Shown one piece after another: positions 30,024 to 42,800 of a DNA stretch of 64,000 bases; position 1 is the first letter of the stretch; each line of letters begins with the position of its first letter. The DNA comes from Anthopleura xanthogrammica (taxonomy: Eukaryota; Cnidaria; Anthozoa; Actiniaria; Actiniidae): the NCBI GenBank assembly GCA_964019055.1, contig OZ025223.1, forward strand, positions 4,764,625 to 4,828,624, written 5' to 3'. The position numbers and the translations under genes were made by a program. The notes below the pieces were generated by a model. The model saw only the letters and a list, made by a program, of their open reading frames with translations, had not been told where the DNA came from and ran no database searches.

Positions 30024-30890
30024 TTATGAATTTTCACTTTTTTTGAGGGTGCTAAGGGAGGAATTTTGGGTACTGGGGCTGAAAAAGCCATGGCCGCAAC
30101 CATGATCTTGAGGACCCCCACACGGGGTGTTTCGTGCGATAGGTCGCACACATCTGAGATCACATCCATGACGGCAGCATTTGAGCCCTAATCCAGGGTA
30201 CAACTCATTGCATTTCAGGTCGTGAATACATTCATTATGTGGTTCTGGTGGGCATTCAAACACATCAGGCCCGACTGGGCACGAACCCATGACTGGAACT
30301 AAAAGGTTTATATGTGGGACGCATCTGCGATAATCTCCGTCTAGGCAGCACTTCACTGATAATCCAGGGTAAGACTGAAGACATTCCAGGTCGGTCCTAC
30401 ATTTCTTTTCTGGTGGTTGTACTGGGGAATGCCCATGAGGAGGAGGGAAGTTTGGGCATTTTCCATCGAATATCGACTCAACAACAGGAGGAATGCACCT
30501 AAAATCGCATCCGTCACTACAGCATTTCAGTCCTTCACCAGGGAATTTTGCATCACAACTGCCATCGTTTTGGCATTCTTGCTCTGGTCCTGGAGGAGAC
30601 GTGCTCGAGGGAGGGCTGGTGGGGCACTTTGCAACGAGTTTGGTGGGGAACGCGGACACTAGTACAGAGGGCACACAACTTCTGCCACAATTATAACAGC
30701 ATTTATATCCCTTACCGGGATAACTTGCTTCACAATCCTGGTCAATACTGCAAGAGTTATTCACTTCTGGTGGACATTCGGAAGAAATAATTGCTGGGCA
30801 CTTCGTTACTTTACTTGAATGGACGAATTCAAGGTCCAAATACGCCATTAGAAAAACCAACAAAACTATGGTGCACTTTAGGTTAGTCAT
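30024..30890 (-). CDS. Secreted four-WAP-domain protein 2
   Basis: ATG at 30890 follows the same acceptor and 13-base leader as WAP 1 and opens MTNLKCTIVLLVFLMAYLDL, a signal peptide. Domains begin at KCPAIISSEC, KCPTSPPSST, KCPNFPPPHG and SCPVGPDVFEC. Domains 1 and 4 have eight cysteines. Domain 2 lacks C2, as in WAP 1. Domain 3 lacks both C2 and C7 (DGDYRRC in place of DGC), so the whole C2-C7 disulfide is gone. A C-terminal extension after RPIARNTPCGG is rich in Gly, Ser and Lys and is absent from WAP 1. Likely a secreted protease inhibitor or defence protein by family; the target is unknown. Confidence 0.85.
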   Translation of the reverse strand: MTNLKCTIVLLVFLMAYLDLEFVHSSKVTKCPAIISSECPPEVNNSCSIDQDCEASYPGKGYKCCYNCGRSCVPSVLVSAFPTKLVAKCPTSPPSSTSPPGPEQECQNDGSCDAKFPGEGLKCCSDGCDFRCIPPVVESIFDGKCPNFPPPHGHSPVQPPEKKCRTDLECLQSYPGLSVKCCLDGDYRRCVPHINLLVPVMGSCPVGPDVFECPPEPHNECIHDLKCNELYPGLGLKCCRHGCDLRCVRPIARNTPCGGPQDHGCGHGFFSPSTQNSSLSTLKKSENS

Positions 30891-30904
30891 CGTCTTCTTG
30901 ATAC

Positions 30905-31330
30905 TAGATAAATAAAAGAACAAGTTGGATTATTGATGATTAAAAGATCGGGCTTGCATCGCGCAACACTTATAGTTTTTGTAACTCCAACTGAATTGCA
31001 GTGAAGCTGAATAAACGTGCACTTCACGTGCCGACGTAGCCTGGGGGTCCGGGTACCCTTCCTCCATCGTGTTGGCCGTTTTTTTTTGGGGGGGGGGATT
31101 TGGTTAGTGTTTTTTTTTTTTGATGAGGCGTTTTACTTATTTATTTTTTTGGTTGGCCGCTTTTTGGTTCATGTTCTGCAAACGGGTTTTATGCCCCCCC
31201 CCCCCCCCTATAACAAAATCCTGACTACGCCCCTGTAGTTCTTTATAACGGCCGTTGCCGTTATGATTATGACTATGATTATGATTTTGTGGTTTACACT
31301 CTTGTTATGATATGACTATGATTACGACGC
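30905..31330. other. WAP 2 upstream region with homopolymer runs
   Basis: The first 130 bases are shared with WAP 1 and the WAP 3 pseudogene; 31030-31210 is shared with 47820-48060. Runs of G, T and C at 31081-31210 cause a spurious 73-residue frame. Confidence 0.55.
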
Positions 31331-31354
31331 CCTGTGAACGAGGCTTTATTTGCA

Positions 31355-32045
31355 GTGGAACAAGTGGACAGACAAGGGTTGTCCAGGGGATCCCCGAGGA
31401 CAATAAGATGAGAGAGACAAAGTAGATAATGGAGGAGGAAACAAAGGGATAGACAAGGGTTGTCCAGGGGATTCCCTAGGACAAAAGGGATGGGAGAGTA
31501 GTTAATGGACGTGAGGAAACAGTCAAGGGGGCAGACAAGGGATGTCAAGAGGATCCCCCAGGACGAGGGATGAGAGAGACAAAGTAGTTAATGGAGGAGG
31601 AAACAAGGGGATAGACAAGGGATGTCCAGGGGATCCCCCAGGACGAGGGATCGGAGAGACAAAGTAGTTAATGGAGAAGGAAACAAGGGAATAGACAAGG
31701 GATGTCCAGGGGATCCCCCAGGAAAATGGGATGGGTGAGACAGTGGGTAAAGGAGGCTGGGACAAGGGGATAGACAAGGGATGTCCAGGGGATCCACCAG
31801 AACGAGGGATGGGAAAGAAAAAGTAGTTAATGGAGGAGAAAACAAGGGGGAAAACAAGGGTTGTCCAGGGGATACCCCAGGACGAGGAATGGGAGAGAAA
31901 AAGGTTTCTAATGGAGGAGGAAACAAGGGGATAGACAAGGGTGGTCCAGGGGATACCCAAGGACAAGGGACGGTGGTTAATGGAGGTTAGGACAAGGGGA
32001 TAGACAAGGGATGCCCAGAGGATCCCCTTGAACAGGTGATGGGAG
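31355..32045. repeat. 80-bp minisatellite, about 9 units
   Basis: Each unit contains GTCCAGGGGATCCCCCAGGA, then GGGATGGGAGAGACAAAGTA, GTTAATGGAGGAGGAAACAA and GGGGATAGACAAGGGAT. Units vary by point changes and one shortened unit. The long frames here (147 and 116 residues) are repeats of Pro, Leu and Ser and are rejected as genes. About 2.5 units reappear at 48070-48270, beside the WAP 3 pseudogene. Confidence 0.9.
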
Positions 32046-32079
32046 AGACACAGTATTTAATGAAGAGGCAGACAAGCGC

Positions 32080-32121
32080 CTTAGAATTTTAGATTTGCGC
32101 GCTATATAAAAAAAGTTGTTG

Positions 32122-32175
<54 letters not shown>
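32080..32175 (+). repeat. LINE/SINE-type 3' tail with (TTG)n(TTA)n
   Basis: AAGCGCC…TTGCGCGCTATATAAA, a small stem, precedes (GTT)n and (ATT)n. The same layout occurs before (ATT)n tracts at 55230 and 59437. It resembles the conserved 3' hairpin of L2/CR1-like elements. Confidence 0.55.
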
Positions 32176-32176
<1 letters not shown>

Positions 32177-32301
32177 AAGGGGATGGACAAGAGATGTCCA
32201 GGGACATTAATTGCAAATAGGCCGTGATTTGGTAAAAAGACATCATACCACGAGTGGTATCTAGCCACTTTCATCAAATACAAGTGGTTGGCTTTGACCT
32301 G

Positions 32302-32308
<7 letters not shown>

Positions 32309-32356
<48 letters not shown>

Positions 32357-32394
32357 TAATAATAATAATAATAATAATAATAATGATGATGATG

Positions 32395-32431
<37 letters not shown>

Positions 32432-32440
32432 TATTTATTT
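32309..32440. repeat. (AAT)n/(ATT)n microsatellite, self-complementary
   Basis: (AAT)n, (ATT)n, (AAT)n, (ATG)n and (AAT)n follow without break, so the tract can fold on itself. It gives artefact poly-Ile frames. Confidence 0.9.
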
Positions 32441-33240
32441 ATTTATTACTGTACATTAGCCCAGAGGTTGTTTCAGAGTACAAATTTTGACTTCCTCATT
32501 ATATCTGGACCCTCGCTGATATGAACCCCTATTTGGACCCCTGGCCGGGCAATATGACAAAACTAACAAAACTGTCCAATTTATGATTAATGGCCTTGGC
32601 TATTTAGTTTCACATACATACCGATTATTTTTTTTATTTTTATTTTAATCAATTTGCCACAGTGGCAGGGATAAAGACACAGGGCAGAGCCCCAATTGCT
32701 TGGCAATATCCCCTAAGAAATAAGATACAAATTAAATGCTATAAGAATGACAAACAAAAAAAAAAAAAACAAAAAAAAACAAAAAAAAAACAATCAGTAA
32801 TGGTAAATTATATACAAGAGAAAACAGCCAGAGGTGGAGACAGTTTATGGTGGCTGGTACATTTGCAGTTTGTTATAATATGTATTGTATAACTGTTCTT
32901 TGTATTGCTTCAAGTTGAGATTCTTGAAATGGGATGGCAATTTGTTCCAAATTATACATATGAACAAGAAATTACTCAAATATTATTTATACTGATTATA
33001 CTATAAATTAATGTCGAAATAAACATATATGTGTACATATGTGGAGATGCGGGCTTTTACTAACAAAGCTTTCCGAACTAACAATAATCCATTGGAGATC
33101 AAGAACTGAGTGCTACAAATACGTACCGTGATCACGGCCGCTAGAGTCAGTGGTTAATTGCAGAATCAGGGGAAGAGTTGTCTCTGAGTAGTAGTGAAAT
33201 GCTTACTTTCGGCCGTGAAGTGATTACGTTTACTATCCAC
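32441..33240. other. Intergenic, no gene recognised
   Basis: Includes an A-rich run at 32755-32792. No supported exon. Confidence 0.4.
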
Positions 33241-33242
33241 GG

Positions 33243-34325
33243 TGTGCCCTAATTTATATCACCCCAGAGGTTGTTTCAGAGTTTGATAAGTTAGTTAGAC
33301 GTGCTCTGACTTATATCAGCCCAGAGGTTGTTTCAGGCTTCCATCTGTGAGTTAGCCGTGCCCTGACTTAGATCAGCCCAGAGATTGTTGACCAGAGTGA
33401 AATTGGAGTCCGATTTTTGAGTCCGATTTTTGGATCTGTTGTCAGATTTTTTCCGGGGGGCGTTACATCAGTCGATTTACAAAGACGCAAAAAATCTGAC
33501 ACAAAAATCTGACACAAGTTATATTTCTTTGTGCTTGAAGATATTATTTAGCAAATGCTTGCGTGGAAATCACGTAGAACTGGTGTTTGCTGAGGGCTGT
33601 AAAAATCCCTAGAAATATATCTGCTTGGAAGGGAATTTGATAAACGAGGCATCTGTTGTAACATGATTCACTGTAAGCGGCGTGACACAAAAAATCTGAG
33701 ATAAAAATCTGACAGCAAGTTATATTTCTTTGTGCGTGAAGATATTATATATTATTCAACGTTTGTACATAATTATTTCTTTCTCACTATAGATAGTTCA
33801 ACGTATATTTATGTTGAATTAAAAAAGCTGTAACCTGATATTTGGAAGCAGTACTACTAAAGTATTCGTGGCACGAAGTCCCGTTGATCATGATCATGAT
33901 AGTAGATAACACAGCTCCAAAAAAATCTGAAACCGCACTTTGTTTTCTTTGAAGTGATTGTTTCGATCTCCAAAGACCACCATTTTCAAGAACTGTCTTA
34001 TATCTAAAGCGTTGTAAAGGTTTTATCTTGATTCGAGCCTATACTTCCAATATAGAGCACTTTGTAAATCAACTGATGTGACGCCCCCTGAAAAAATCTG
34101 ACAACAGATCCAAAAATCTGACTCAAAAATCTGACTCAAAAATCTGACACCAACTTCACTCTGGTGCTACCGTGGCCAGACGTTAATAGATAGAGGTTGT
34201 TTCAAGGTTCAATCTGTGAGTTTGTAAGCCTTGCCATGACTTTGATCAGGGCAGAGTTGCTGCCAGGGATTGTTTCAAGGTTCGATTGGCGAATAATTAG
34301 CCGCGCACTGACTTAGACCGTCCCA
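33243..34325. repeat. ~67-bp minisatellite interrupted by a transposon
   Basis: Units containing AGCCCAGAGGTTGTTTCA, then TCTGTGAGTTAGCCGTG and CTGACTTAGATC, occur at 33243-33392 and again at 34190-34325. The inverted-repeat element 33393-34163 lies between. Confidence 0.7.
33393..34163. mobile_element. Inverted-repeat element, CAGAGTGAA termini
   Basis: CAGAGTGAAATTGGAGTC on the left and CCAACTTCACTCTG on the right; the inverted match extends about 95 bases and includes repeated AAAAATCTGAC motifs. Termini look hAT-like (CAGAG), but flanking 8-mers do not match, so the superfamily is uncertain. The left boundary of the tandem duplication (33996) falls inside it, so the second copy retains only the right part. 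Confidence 0.65.
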
Positions 34326-34457
34326 CATCGAAAACGTATTTTAAGCTATCACAACAGAGTGTGTGTTTCTTTTAGAACATGCAAATAAAATGGATGGGTT
34401 TTTAAATATATAATTCAATAAAGATATAATAATAATATAGACTAAAAAATATATTTT

Positions 34458-34880
34458 ACCTGAAGTCGCGTAATTCCAACATGCAGTTAACACACTGGCT
34501 TGTATGGTCCGATTCTGTAGGTGTCACAGTATCTATATGTCTGAGTAGAGCGTAACTGATACGTCGATATGTCATGATTACTGTTGTTATTGGTGTTCCC
34601 TGTGACGTGAAAGGAAGTGACAGTCACAAAACCTAATAACCCTTCAATCCTGTCCTGGCAAAGGTTCCTAACCTGAGAGCATATTAATGAAATTATGCCT
34701 TGTTGTGAATATCACTTCCTTTAACCTTACCGCTTTGCAGCAGGAAAGGGGTAAGGGAACAGTTTCAGTCCTGTTTTGGCAAAGACCTGTACGAGAGCAT
34801 ATCAGTGGAAGTAGACCTTGATATCTCTGCCTTGATATCAGCGTATCAGATACGCTAATACCCAGGCATATAAATACTAT
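34458..34880. promoter_or_regulatory. TATA-bearing inverted repeat (copy A), upstream of WAP 2
   Basis: The left arm, on the minus strand, holds a degenerate TATAGATA (34537-34530) and a donor CTTCAG|GTAAAAT at 34460/34459. The right arm on the plus strand holds an intact TATAAATA at 34869-34876 and is cut off soon after. If the left arm is the 5' exon of WAP 2, the intron would be about 3.5 kb. It could equally be only a transposon carrying a TATA box. Confidence 0.4.
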
Positions 34881-36170
34881 GACATCTATTTGAAGCTTTG
34901 AATTGTTGTTTTTGGTCCCATTTCAAGAAAAAAGGCTAAATTTGTAAAAGACTTTGCGATGTCAACCATGGAACCTCTCATAAGGAAATTTTTGATATTT
35001 CTAAAGATTATTTATTTTAATGTTGAATGAAATATAAGCAAGCAACACATATTACACCAAACATTCGCCATTCATTAAGCTTTTCCAACTAGTTTAACTT
35101 CACAAAATGAGCTTGAATACTGGTTGTTTATGGACATGTTCTTGTAAGATCTTGTAAGCTAAAAAATAAACTGTGAAGAACATTCAGTTCTAAGGCCAAT
35201 TACTTAAAAAGAAAATTATTATACTTGCATTATTAGTAATAAATCTGTCTCTTGTACTTGCATGTGAAGTTCATATTAACTGAATGTTTACAAGCTTAAT
35301 GATTAAAAATAGCTTATAAGCTTAAGCTTTTAAAATATTTCCCAAAATTTTTTGCCTGCAGGCGTTTAGGCTTTCCAACCTCAGAAAGTAGTCCAACATA
35401 ACATTTGCTAAATGATATTCTTTCTTCTTTACAGGAAATACTTATTAGTTAGTTTTCTTCTAATTTGATAAGTTTTCTGATGCTCTGAAGGCATAAAATA
35501 TCGATTTTTCTGCTAGTATCAAAAACCACAAGGAGAGGTGGTCACGCTGTTTCGTAAAGCTGCGTCACACTGTCACGCATTTCTGGAAAAATTGAACTGG
35601 GAGCTCCTCTCTTAGGCAATGCTTAAATCTATATATCAACGTTACTTTCCTCAGCCTTTCAGATTTGAGTTTGATGTGCCGGGTTGTCAGTTTGTCCAAA
35701 GTGGAACATTTCAATTTTTTATTCTCCATGGCCATTCAATAAACAGTATAAATTTCTTTGTGTTTTCAGTAAATATAATAGCAGAGAGAAGCAGAGAGAA
35801 GCTTGGCTTTAATTTAGCGTTGCATGGACTTTTACCACACAGCGGCCATGTTTCTTCTAATTATAGCAAAGACCTTCGTTCGTAACATTCTGAAACGCTT
35901 CAAGGGCAAGCGACCCAAGGCATTTAAGACCCATTGTTTCAACCAAAATGCCCCGCCGTGTGATGAAAGTCCATTCCGAATCAAAAATCAAACGCACTTC
36001 TGTATTTTTTACTATAATTCTGCTTGCTCGAGGAGAGCATAAGTTTTGGATTACATGTTTGGCTTGTTTTGGGAAGATTAAATGATCAGACATCGGATCC
36101 GGAAGTACCGCGACTTACGCAGGCTATTCATTTACTTGACTTTTGATCTTGTTTTTTACATACGTTCGAA

Positions 36171-36202
<32 letters not shown>

Positions 36203-37450
36203 AACAACAATTAATATGCTAGAATAGTATGCTAATATGCTAAATTAGTATCATTTGCTACCATTTAGGGGTGAAACTTGTAATTTTCATGATTAGGGGT
36301 CATTTTCAAATTTTCCGACGAGCTTCCCCGCCCTTCTATATATGGGAGTCATTCTCCCTCCCCGTAATTTTTGCCATGACCTTTTAATAAAATAAGCTTG
36401 GGTTATCAAGATACTATTTTCATGATCTTGGCATGGTTGTCAAATTATATTTTAGGTCATTAAAATCAATTTCAAGAAGGTTTGCAAAAAAAATTTGTTT
36501 CTTATCGATTGCATCAAACAGGGCTTTATAATAAAGGAGCTATGGTTATATCAAAAAAATATCAACATATATGATGCAAACGTTTTTAGAAATTCTTCCA
36601 CATCATTGTATGTGTTTCTTTTATGTTTTAAAATTGTCATTCCTCAATGACAATGTCCTTAATATATCATTTAAAAAAGCCTCAAAATAGCATAACTATA
36701 AGTCTGATATAGAACACTGGCATTCGTACACCCTGTTGGCATGCAGTATCGTAACCGACCAGTACTAATTCAGAGTGGCTATTCCACTAGGTTGTTTTTT
36801 ATTTAATTATAGTAAATGAATTCATGAGACTAAAAGCCTTTGACAGGGACCGCGGAGCACCCTAAAAAGTGGGGGGGGGGGGGGGGGGGGGCTATATAAG
36901 AGACTAGTATGGGAAAAAGTGGGGGGGGGGCTATATAAGAGACTAGTATGGGAAAAAGTGGGGGGGGGGGGGGCTAAGATTGGAAAATGTAAGAGACCTA
37001 GTAGCGGTGCCTGTTTGATATAAACCTTTGACACTTACAATCTCTTCTATTTCTATATTTTGCATTAACGCCTTCTTATGTTTTTCTATATATTTCGACG
37101 CGCACTAATTAGATCGACACCGCAAGTTTCAACATATTATTTGGAAAATTTATCCCATGAACGAGAAGTCTTGAGGTTTTGACTCAAATGAGATGAGTTT
37201 TGAAATTTTGACCCGGACTTGAACTCTGCATACGAAGCCTGATCAATTCACGATCTCAAAATTCATCAACTTTCGAATTCCCGGAATTCAACAATTCTCA
37301 GTTATCTTTTAAATGAAGGACATTTATTAAAAGCTCTATGTCTGGACTTCAAGAAACTGCAAAGTTCATTTTGGGTTCTTAAATCAAACGAACGCGAGCA
37401 GCTTTCAAAGTTAGCAAAAATTGCAATATTAATTTTCATAATTGCCTTAA

Positions 37451-39034
37451 GAGAAGATGTCAGCAAAAATCGAACAAAATCAAAATTTGCCGGCAACAGT
37501 CAAAAATTCGATTTCGCTCATATTTTGGTATTAGGTAGGCCTATATGCGAGATATATCATGGTATGTTTCATTTGTCGAAATATGGCTTCATTTCCGAGA
37601 AAAACGAGAAAAACGAATTTGTCAATAATTGACCCTTTGAGAGAGCCAAAATATACTCCAACTTCGGGGGGCTCGCGTGCCTTTGCAAAAATATCTACAT
37701 GTTTAATTCTTAAACAACTGTTTTATATGATGTTTTAACTTTAAAAAGCTGAAATTTCATTGTCTTCCAATAAATTTATAACGGTGAAAAAAATTTATTT
37801 ACCAGGGTACTTTGACGCCTTGTGAAAAGTAACGAATTTTCAAAAAATGTTTTCACCGTGTGCTAAATAAAATAAAAGACCGATATTAAGAAAATGAAAA
37901 GTCGTAATAATATTCTAACCGTGACTAAAAGCTTTTTTGGGGGTTTTTGTTCTGCGACGAGAAATAAAAATTTAAAGTTGGAGAAATTTGTTATACTTGG
38001 CGAGACTTTTAATGTTGACTGTTTTAAAATTTATCTAACAGCCCGTGGTAAACACATTTTTTCTTTTTATTTCTTTCTTCTTAAAGCGTATAGGTTCATA
38101 ATTACTGTCCGTAAAAATCCTTGTTGGTCCAGTAAAGCCTACTTCTATAAAAGCTGAAACGTAGAAGGATATTTCCAGTAGATTTTCCTTTAGTAAATGC
38201 GAACGTGACATGTACATTCGTGACTCGGCGTTATCAAAGGCCACACCTAATTCTTTGTAGAATGCCGCGTCTCCCGACTCCTTCCTCACACTTATGGTCA
38301 CGCAACGGCTATTTGTAAAAGAACCCGCTTCGACTCTTATCTAGAAAAATTGCATCTTTCTTAGAGCTAATTTCAATTGTATTAATCCACACCATGTAGT
38401 GTTACTGCAGTAGCTTGAGGTGGTACTTTGCTATCTTACGATATTTTGCTCTTTTAGGTAATTATAAAATTCATTTGATTGAGCGCAACGGCCGCCGTTC
38501 TTTGAAATTTCTCCAACTTTAAATTTTTATTTCTCGTCGCAGAACAAAAACCCCAAAAAAAGCTTTTAGTCACGGTTAGAATATTATTTCGACTTTTCAT
38601 TTTCTTAATATCGGTCTTTTATTTTATTTAGCACACGGTGAAAACATTTTTTGAAAATTCGTTACTTTTCACAAGGCGTCAAAGTACCCTGGTAAATAAA
38701 TTTTTTTCACCGTTATAAATTTATTGGAAGACAATGAAATTTCAGCTTTTTAAAGTTAAAACATCATATAAAACAGTTGTTTAAGAATTAAACATGTAGA
38801 TATTTTTGCAAAGGCACGCGAGCCCCCCGAAGTTGGAGTATATTTTGGCTCTCTCAAAGGGTCAATTATTGACAAATTCGTTTTTCTCGTTTTTCTCGGA
38901 AATGAAGCCATATTTCGACAAATGAAACATACCATGATATATCTCGCATATAGGCCTACCTAATACCAAAATATGAGCGAAATCGAATTTTTGACTGTTG
39001 CCGGCGTATGTTCGATTTTTGCTGACATCCCCTC
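37451..39034. mobile_element. TTAA-flanked foldback element (piggyBac-like MITE)
   Basis: TTAA flanks both ends (37447-37450 and 39035-39038). The ends are GAGAAGATGTCAGCAAAAAT and, inverted, GAGGGGATGTCAGCAAAAAT. Arms of 539 and 530 bases (37451-37989 and 38505-39034) are nearly perfect inverted copies, with a 515-base centre lacking a transposase. Tandem copy B holds the uninterrupted site GCCTTAAGTG, with a single TTAA at 43338-43341. TTAA target use with precise excision is the hallmark of piggyBac transposases. Confidence 0.9.
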
Positions 39035-39654
39035 TTAAGTGTTTACTTCCGGTCGACTCAAGGTTACGACACTGATCCCCTGCCTCGCCTTTAATACGCT
39101 TAAAGTTTGTTTTCAAGGAAAATTTCAACTAGAACTACCTTATTTTGTGAAAATTAAAATTGTCTAACAAAGAAATTCCAAATAATACGACTCTGCGAGT
39201 ATTACGAAGGCAGTTTATCTAAAGCTAATTTACATAAATTTAAACTCAAGGGTTCCTAGTTTCTAGATTTTATAAAACACATTTTAAAAAGTGGAAAATG
39301 CGGAGATAATGCGGAAAAGGAAGCAAAAGAGCATCAATTATTGCACAAAGATCATCTTCGATCTGTTTTTCCCTTGTAAAATATCGATTTAAGAATGATT
39401 TTTTTTTACTAAACTGTCATACAGTTTGTTTATTCGACCACTACCAGTATCCGGCTACAAACATGTTGTTCTGTCGCTTTTTATCGGAAAAATAAACTAT
39501 TTTCGCTTCGCGTATAAATATATAAAAAAGAGCCATTTTTCGAATTACGACAGAGCATGATTCCAGTCACAGGGCAAAATAACAAATTTAAGTTAAGTTA
39601 AATTTTTTCATTAAATTCATTAAGTATAACAAACAAAAAAGATACGATGATCCT

Positions 39655-39656
39655 CC

Positions 39657-39690
<34 letters not shown>
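39655..39690. repeat. Poly-C run
   Basis: About 33 C in a row; the matching site in copy B (43961-43983) is shorter and interrupted by T. Its length may be affected by sequencing or assembly. Confidence 0.9.
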
Positions 39691-39799
39691 TCCCCTCAAC
39701 TACTTAGGAGGAGCTGTCATGGATTACTGGGGAGAGTGAAAAAAAATACGTTGAAATGGTTATTCTCCTACAAATACACTTTACCTTCTTTTTCTAGCC

Positions 39800-39803
<4 letters not shown>

Positions 39804-39893
<90 letters not shown>
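39804..39893. repeat. (CT)n microsatellite at the tandem-duplication junction
   Basis: About 45 CT units join the end of copy A to the start of copy B. The corresponding tract after copy B (44160-44240) is split by a block of about seven GAATACT-type heptamers at 44105-44159. Confidence 0.95.
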
Positions 39894-39898
<5 letters not shown>

Positions 39899-42800
39899 AT
39901 CTAAAGCGTTGTAAAGGTTTTATCTTGATTCGAGACTATACTTCCAATATAGAGCACTTTGTAAATCAACTGATGTGACGCCCCCTGAAAAAATCTGACA
40001 ACAGATCCAAAAATCTGACTCAAAAATCTGACTCAAAAATCTGACTCAAAAATCTGACACCAACTTCACTCTGGTGCTACCGTGGCCAGACGTTAATAGA
40101 TAGAGGTTGTTTCAAGGTTCAATCTGTGAGTTTGTAAGCCTTGCCATGACTTTGATCAGGGCAGAGTTGCTGCTAGTGATTGTTTCAAGGTTCGATTGGC
40201 GAATAATTAGCCGTTCACCGACTTAGATCGTCCCACATCGAAAACTTATTTTAAGCTATCACAACAGAGTGTGTGTTTCTTTTAGAACATGCAACTAAAA
40301 TGGATGGGTTTTTAAATATATAATTCAATAAAAATATAATAATAATATAGACTAAAAAATATATTTTACCTGAAGTCGCGTAATTCCAACATGCAGTTAA
40401 CACACTGGCTTGTATGGTCCGATTCTGTAGGTGTCACAGTCAGTATCTATATGTCTGAGTAGAGCGTAACTGATACGTCGATATGTCATGATTACTGTTG
40501 TTAGTGGTGTTCCCTGTGACGTGAAAGGAAGTGACAGTCACACAACCTAATTACCTTTCAATCCTGTCCTGGCAAAGGTTCCTAACCTGAGAGCATATCA
40601 ATGAAATTATGCCTTGTTGTGAATATCACTTTCTTTAACCTTACCGCTTTGCAGCAGGAAAGGGGTAAGGGAACAGTTTCAGTCCTGTTTTGGCAAAGAC
40701 CTGTACGAGAGCATATCAGTGGAAGTAGACCTTGATATCTCTGCCTTGATATCAACGTATCAGATACGCTAATACCCAGGCATATAAATACTATGACATC
40801 TATTTGAAGCTTTGAATTGTTGTTTTTGGTCCCATTTCAAGAAAAAAGGCTAAATTTGTAAAAGACTTTGTGATGTCAACCATGGAACCTCTCATAAGGA
40901 AAGTTTTGATATTTTTAAAGATTATTTATTTTAATGTTGAATGAAATATAAGAAAGGAACACATATTACACCAAACATTCGCCATTCATTAAGCTTTTCC
41001 AACTAGTTTAACTTCACAAAATGAACTTGAATACTGGTTGTTTATGGACATGTTCTTGTAAGATCTTGTAAGCTAAAAAAATTAACTTTGAAGAACATTT
41101 TCAAAGGTCAATTACTTAAAAAGAAAATTATTATACTTGCATTATTAGTAATAAATCTGTCTCTTGTACTTGCATGTGAAGTTCATATTAACTGAATGTT
41201 TACAAGCTTAATGATTAAAAATAGCTTATAAGTTTAAACTTTTAAAATATTTCCCGAAAATTTTTGCCTGCAGGCGTTCAGGCTTTCCAACCTCAAAAAG
41301 TATTCCAACATGACATTTGCTAAATGATATCCTTTCTTCTTTACACGAAATACTTATTAGTTAGTTTTCTTCTAATTTAATAAGTTTTCTGATGCTCTGA
41401 AGGCATAAAATATCGATTTTTCTACTAGTATCAAAAACCACAAGGAGGTTTCACGCTGTTTCGTAAAGCTGCGTCACACTGTCACGCATTTCTGGAAAAA
41501 TTGAACTGGGAGCTCCTCTTTTAGGCAATGCCTAAATCTATATATCAACGTTACTTTCCTCAGCCTTTCAGTTTTGAGTTTGATGTGCCGGGTTGTCAGT
41601 TTGTCCAAAGTGGAACATTTCAATGTTTTATCCTCCATTCAATAAACAGTATAAATTTCTTTATGTTTTCAGTAAATATAATAGCAGAGAGAAGCAGAGA
41701 GAAGCTTAGCTTTAATTTGGCGTTGCATGGACTTTTACCACACAGCGGCCATGTTTCTTCCAATTATAGCAAAGACCTTCGTTCGTAACATTCTGAAACG
41801 CCTCAAGGGCAAGCGACCCAAGGCATTTAAGACCCATTGTTTCAACCAAAATGGCCTCCGTGTGATGAAAGTCCATTCCGAATCAAAAATCAAACGCACT
41901 TCTGTATTTTTTTTCTTATAATTCTGCTTGCTCGAGGAGTGCATAAGTTTTGGATTACATGTTTGGCTTGTTTTGGGAAGATTAAATGATCAGACATCGG
42001 ATCCGGAAGTACCGCGACTTACGCAGGCTATTCATTTACTTGACTTTTGATCTTGTTTTTTACATACGTTCGAACAAAAAAAAAAAAAAAAAAAAAAACA
42101 ACAACAATTAATATGCTAGAATAGTATGCTAATATGCTAAATTAGTATCATTTGCTACCATTTAGGGTGAAACTTGTAATTTTCATGATTAGGGGTCATT
42201 TTCAAATTTTCCGACGAGCTTCCCCGCCCTTCTATATATGGGAGTCATTCTCCCTCCCCGTAATTTTTGCCATGACCTTTTAATAAAATTAGCTTGGGTT
42301 ATCAAGATACTATTTTCATGATCTTGGCATGGTTGTCAAATTATATTTTAGGTCATTAAAATCAATTTCAAGAAGGTTTGCAAAAAAAAAAAAAAAAATT
42401 TGTTTCTTATCGATTGCATCAAACAGGGCTTTATAATAAAGGAGCTATGGTTATATCAAAAAAATATCAACATATATGATGCAAACGTTTTTAGAAGTTC
42501 TTCCACATCATTGTATGTGTTTCTTTTATGTTTTAAAATTGTCATTCCTCAATGACAATGTCCTTAATATATCATTTAAAGAAGCCTTAAAATAGCATAA
42601 CTATAAGTCTGATATAGAACACTGGCATTCGTACACCCTGTTGGCATGCAGTATCGTGACCGACCAGTACTAATTCAGAGTGGCTATTCCACCAATTTAG
42701 TGAATTATAAAATGTTAACCTTCCCCTTAGGTTGTTTTTTATTTAATTATAGTAAATGAATTCATGAGACTAAAAGCCTTTGACAGGGACCGCGGAGCAC

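Larger units (their letters stand above)
33996..39892. repeat. Tandem duplication, copy A
   Basis: Copy A and copy B (39893-44240) are nearly identical by eye over about 4.3 kb and lie head to tail. Both end in gccatttctctctc plus a (CT)n tract, and both start at TCTTA directly after such a tract or its former position, so the junction is the microsatellite. Copy A additionally contains the 1584-base TTAA element. Other differences are G-run lengths near 36870-36970 and a 50-base segment near 42690 missing here. Confidence 0.9.

Noticed and set aside
31523..31966. 147-residue Pro/Leu/Ser-rich frame
   Set aside because: It is a translation of the 80-bp minisatellite, with an equivalent frame in another register.
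35619..36042. Frames conserved between tandem copies A and B (88 and 72 residues)
   Set aside because: Conservation follows from the recent duplication; changes between copies show no coding bias, and the third copy at 51 kb lacks the region.
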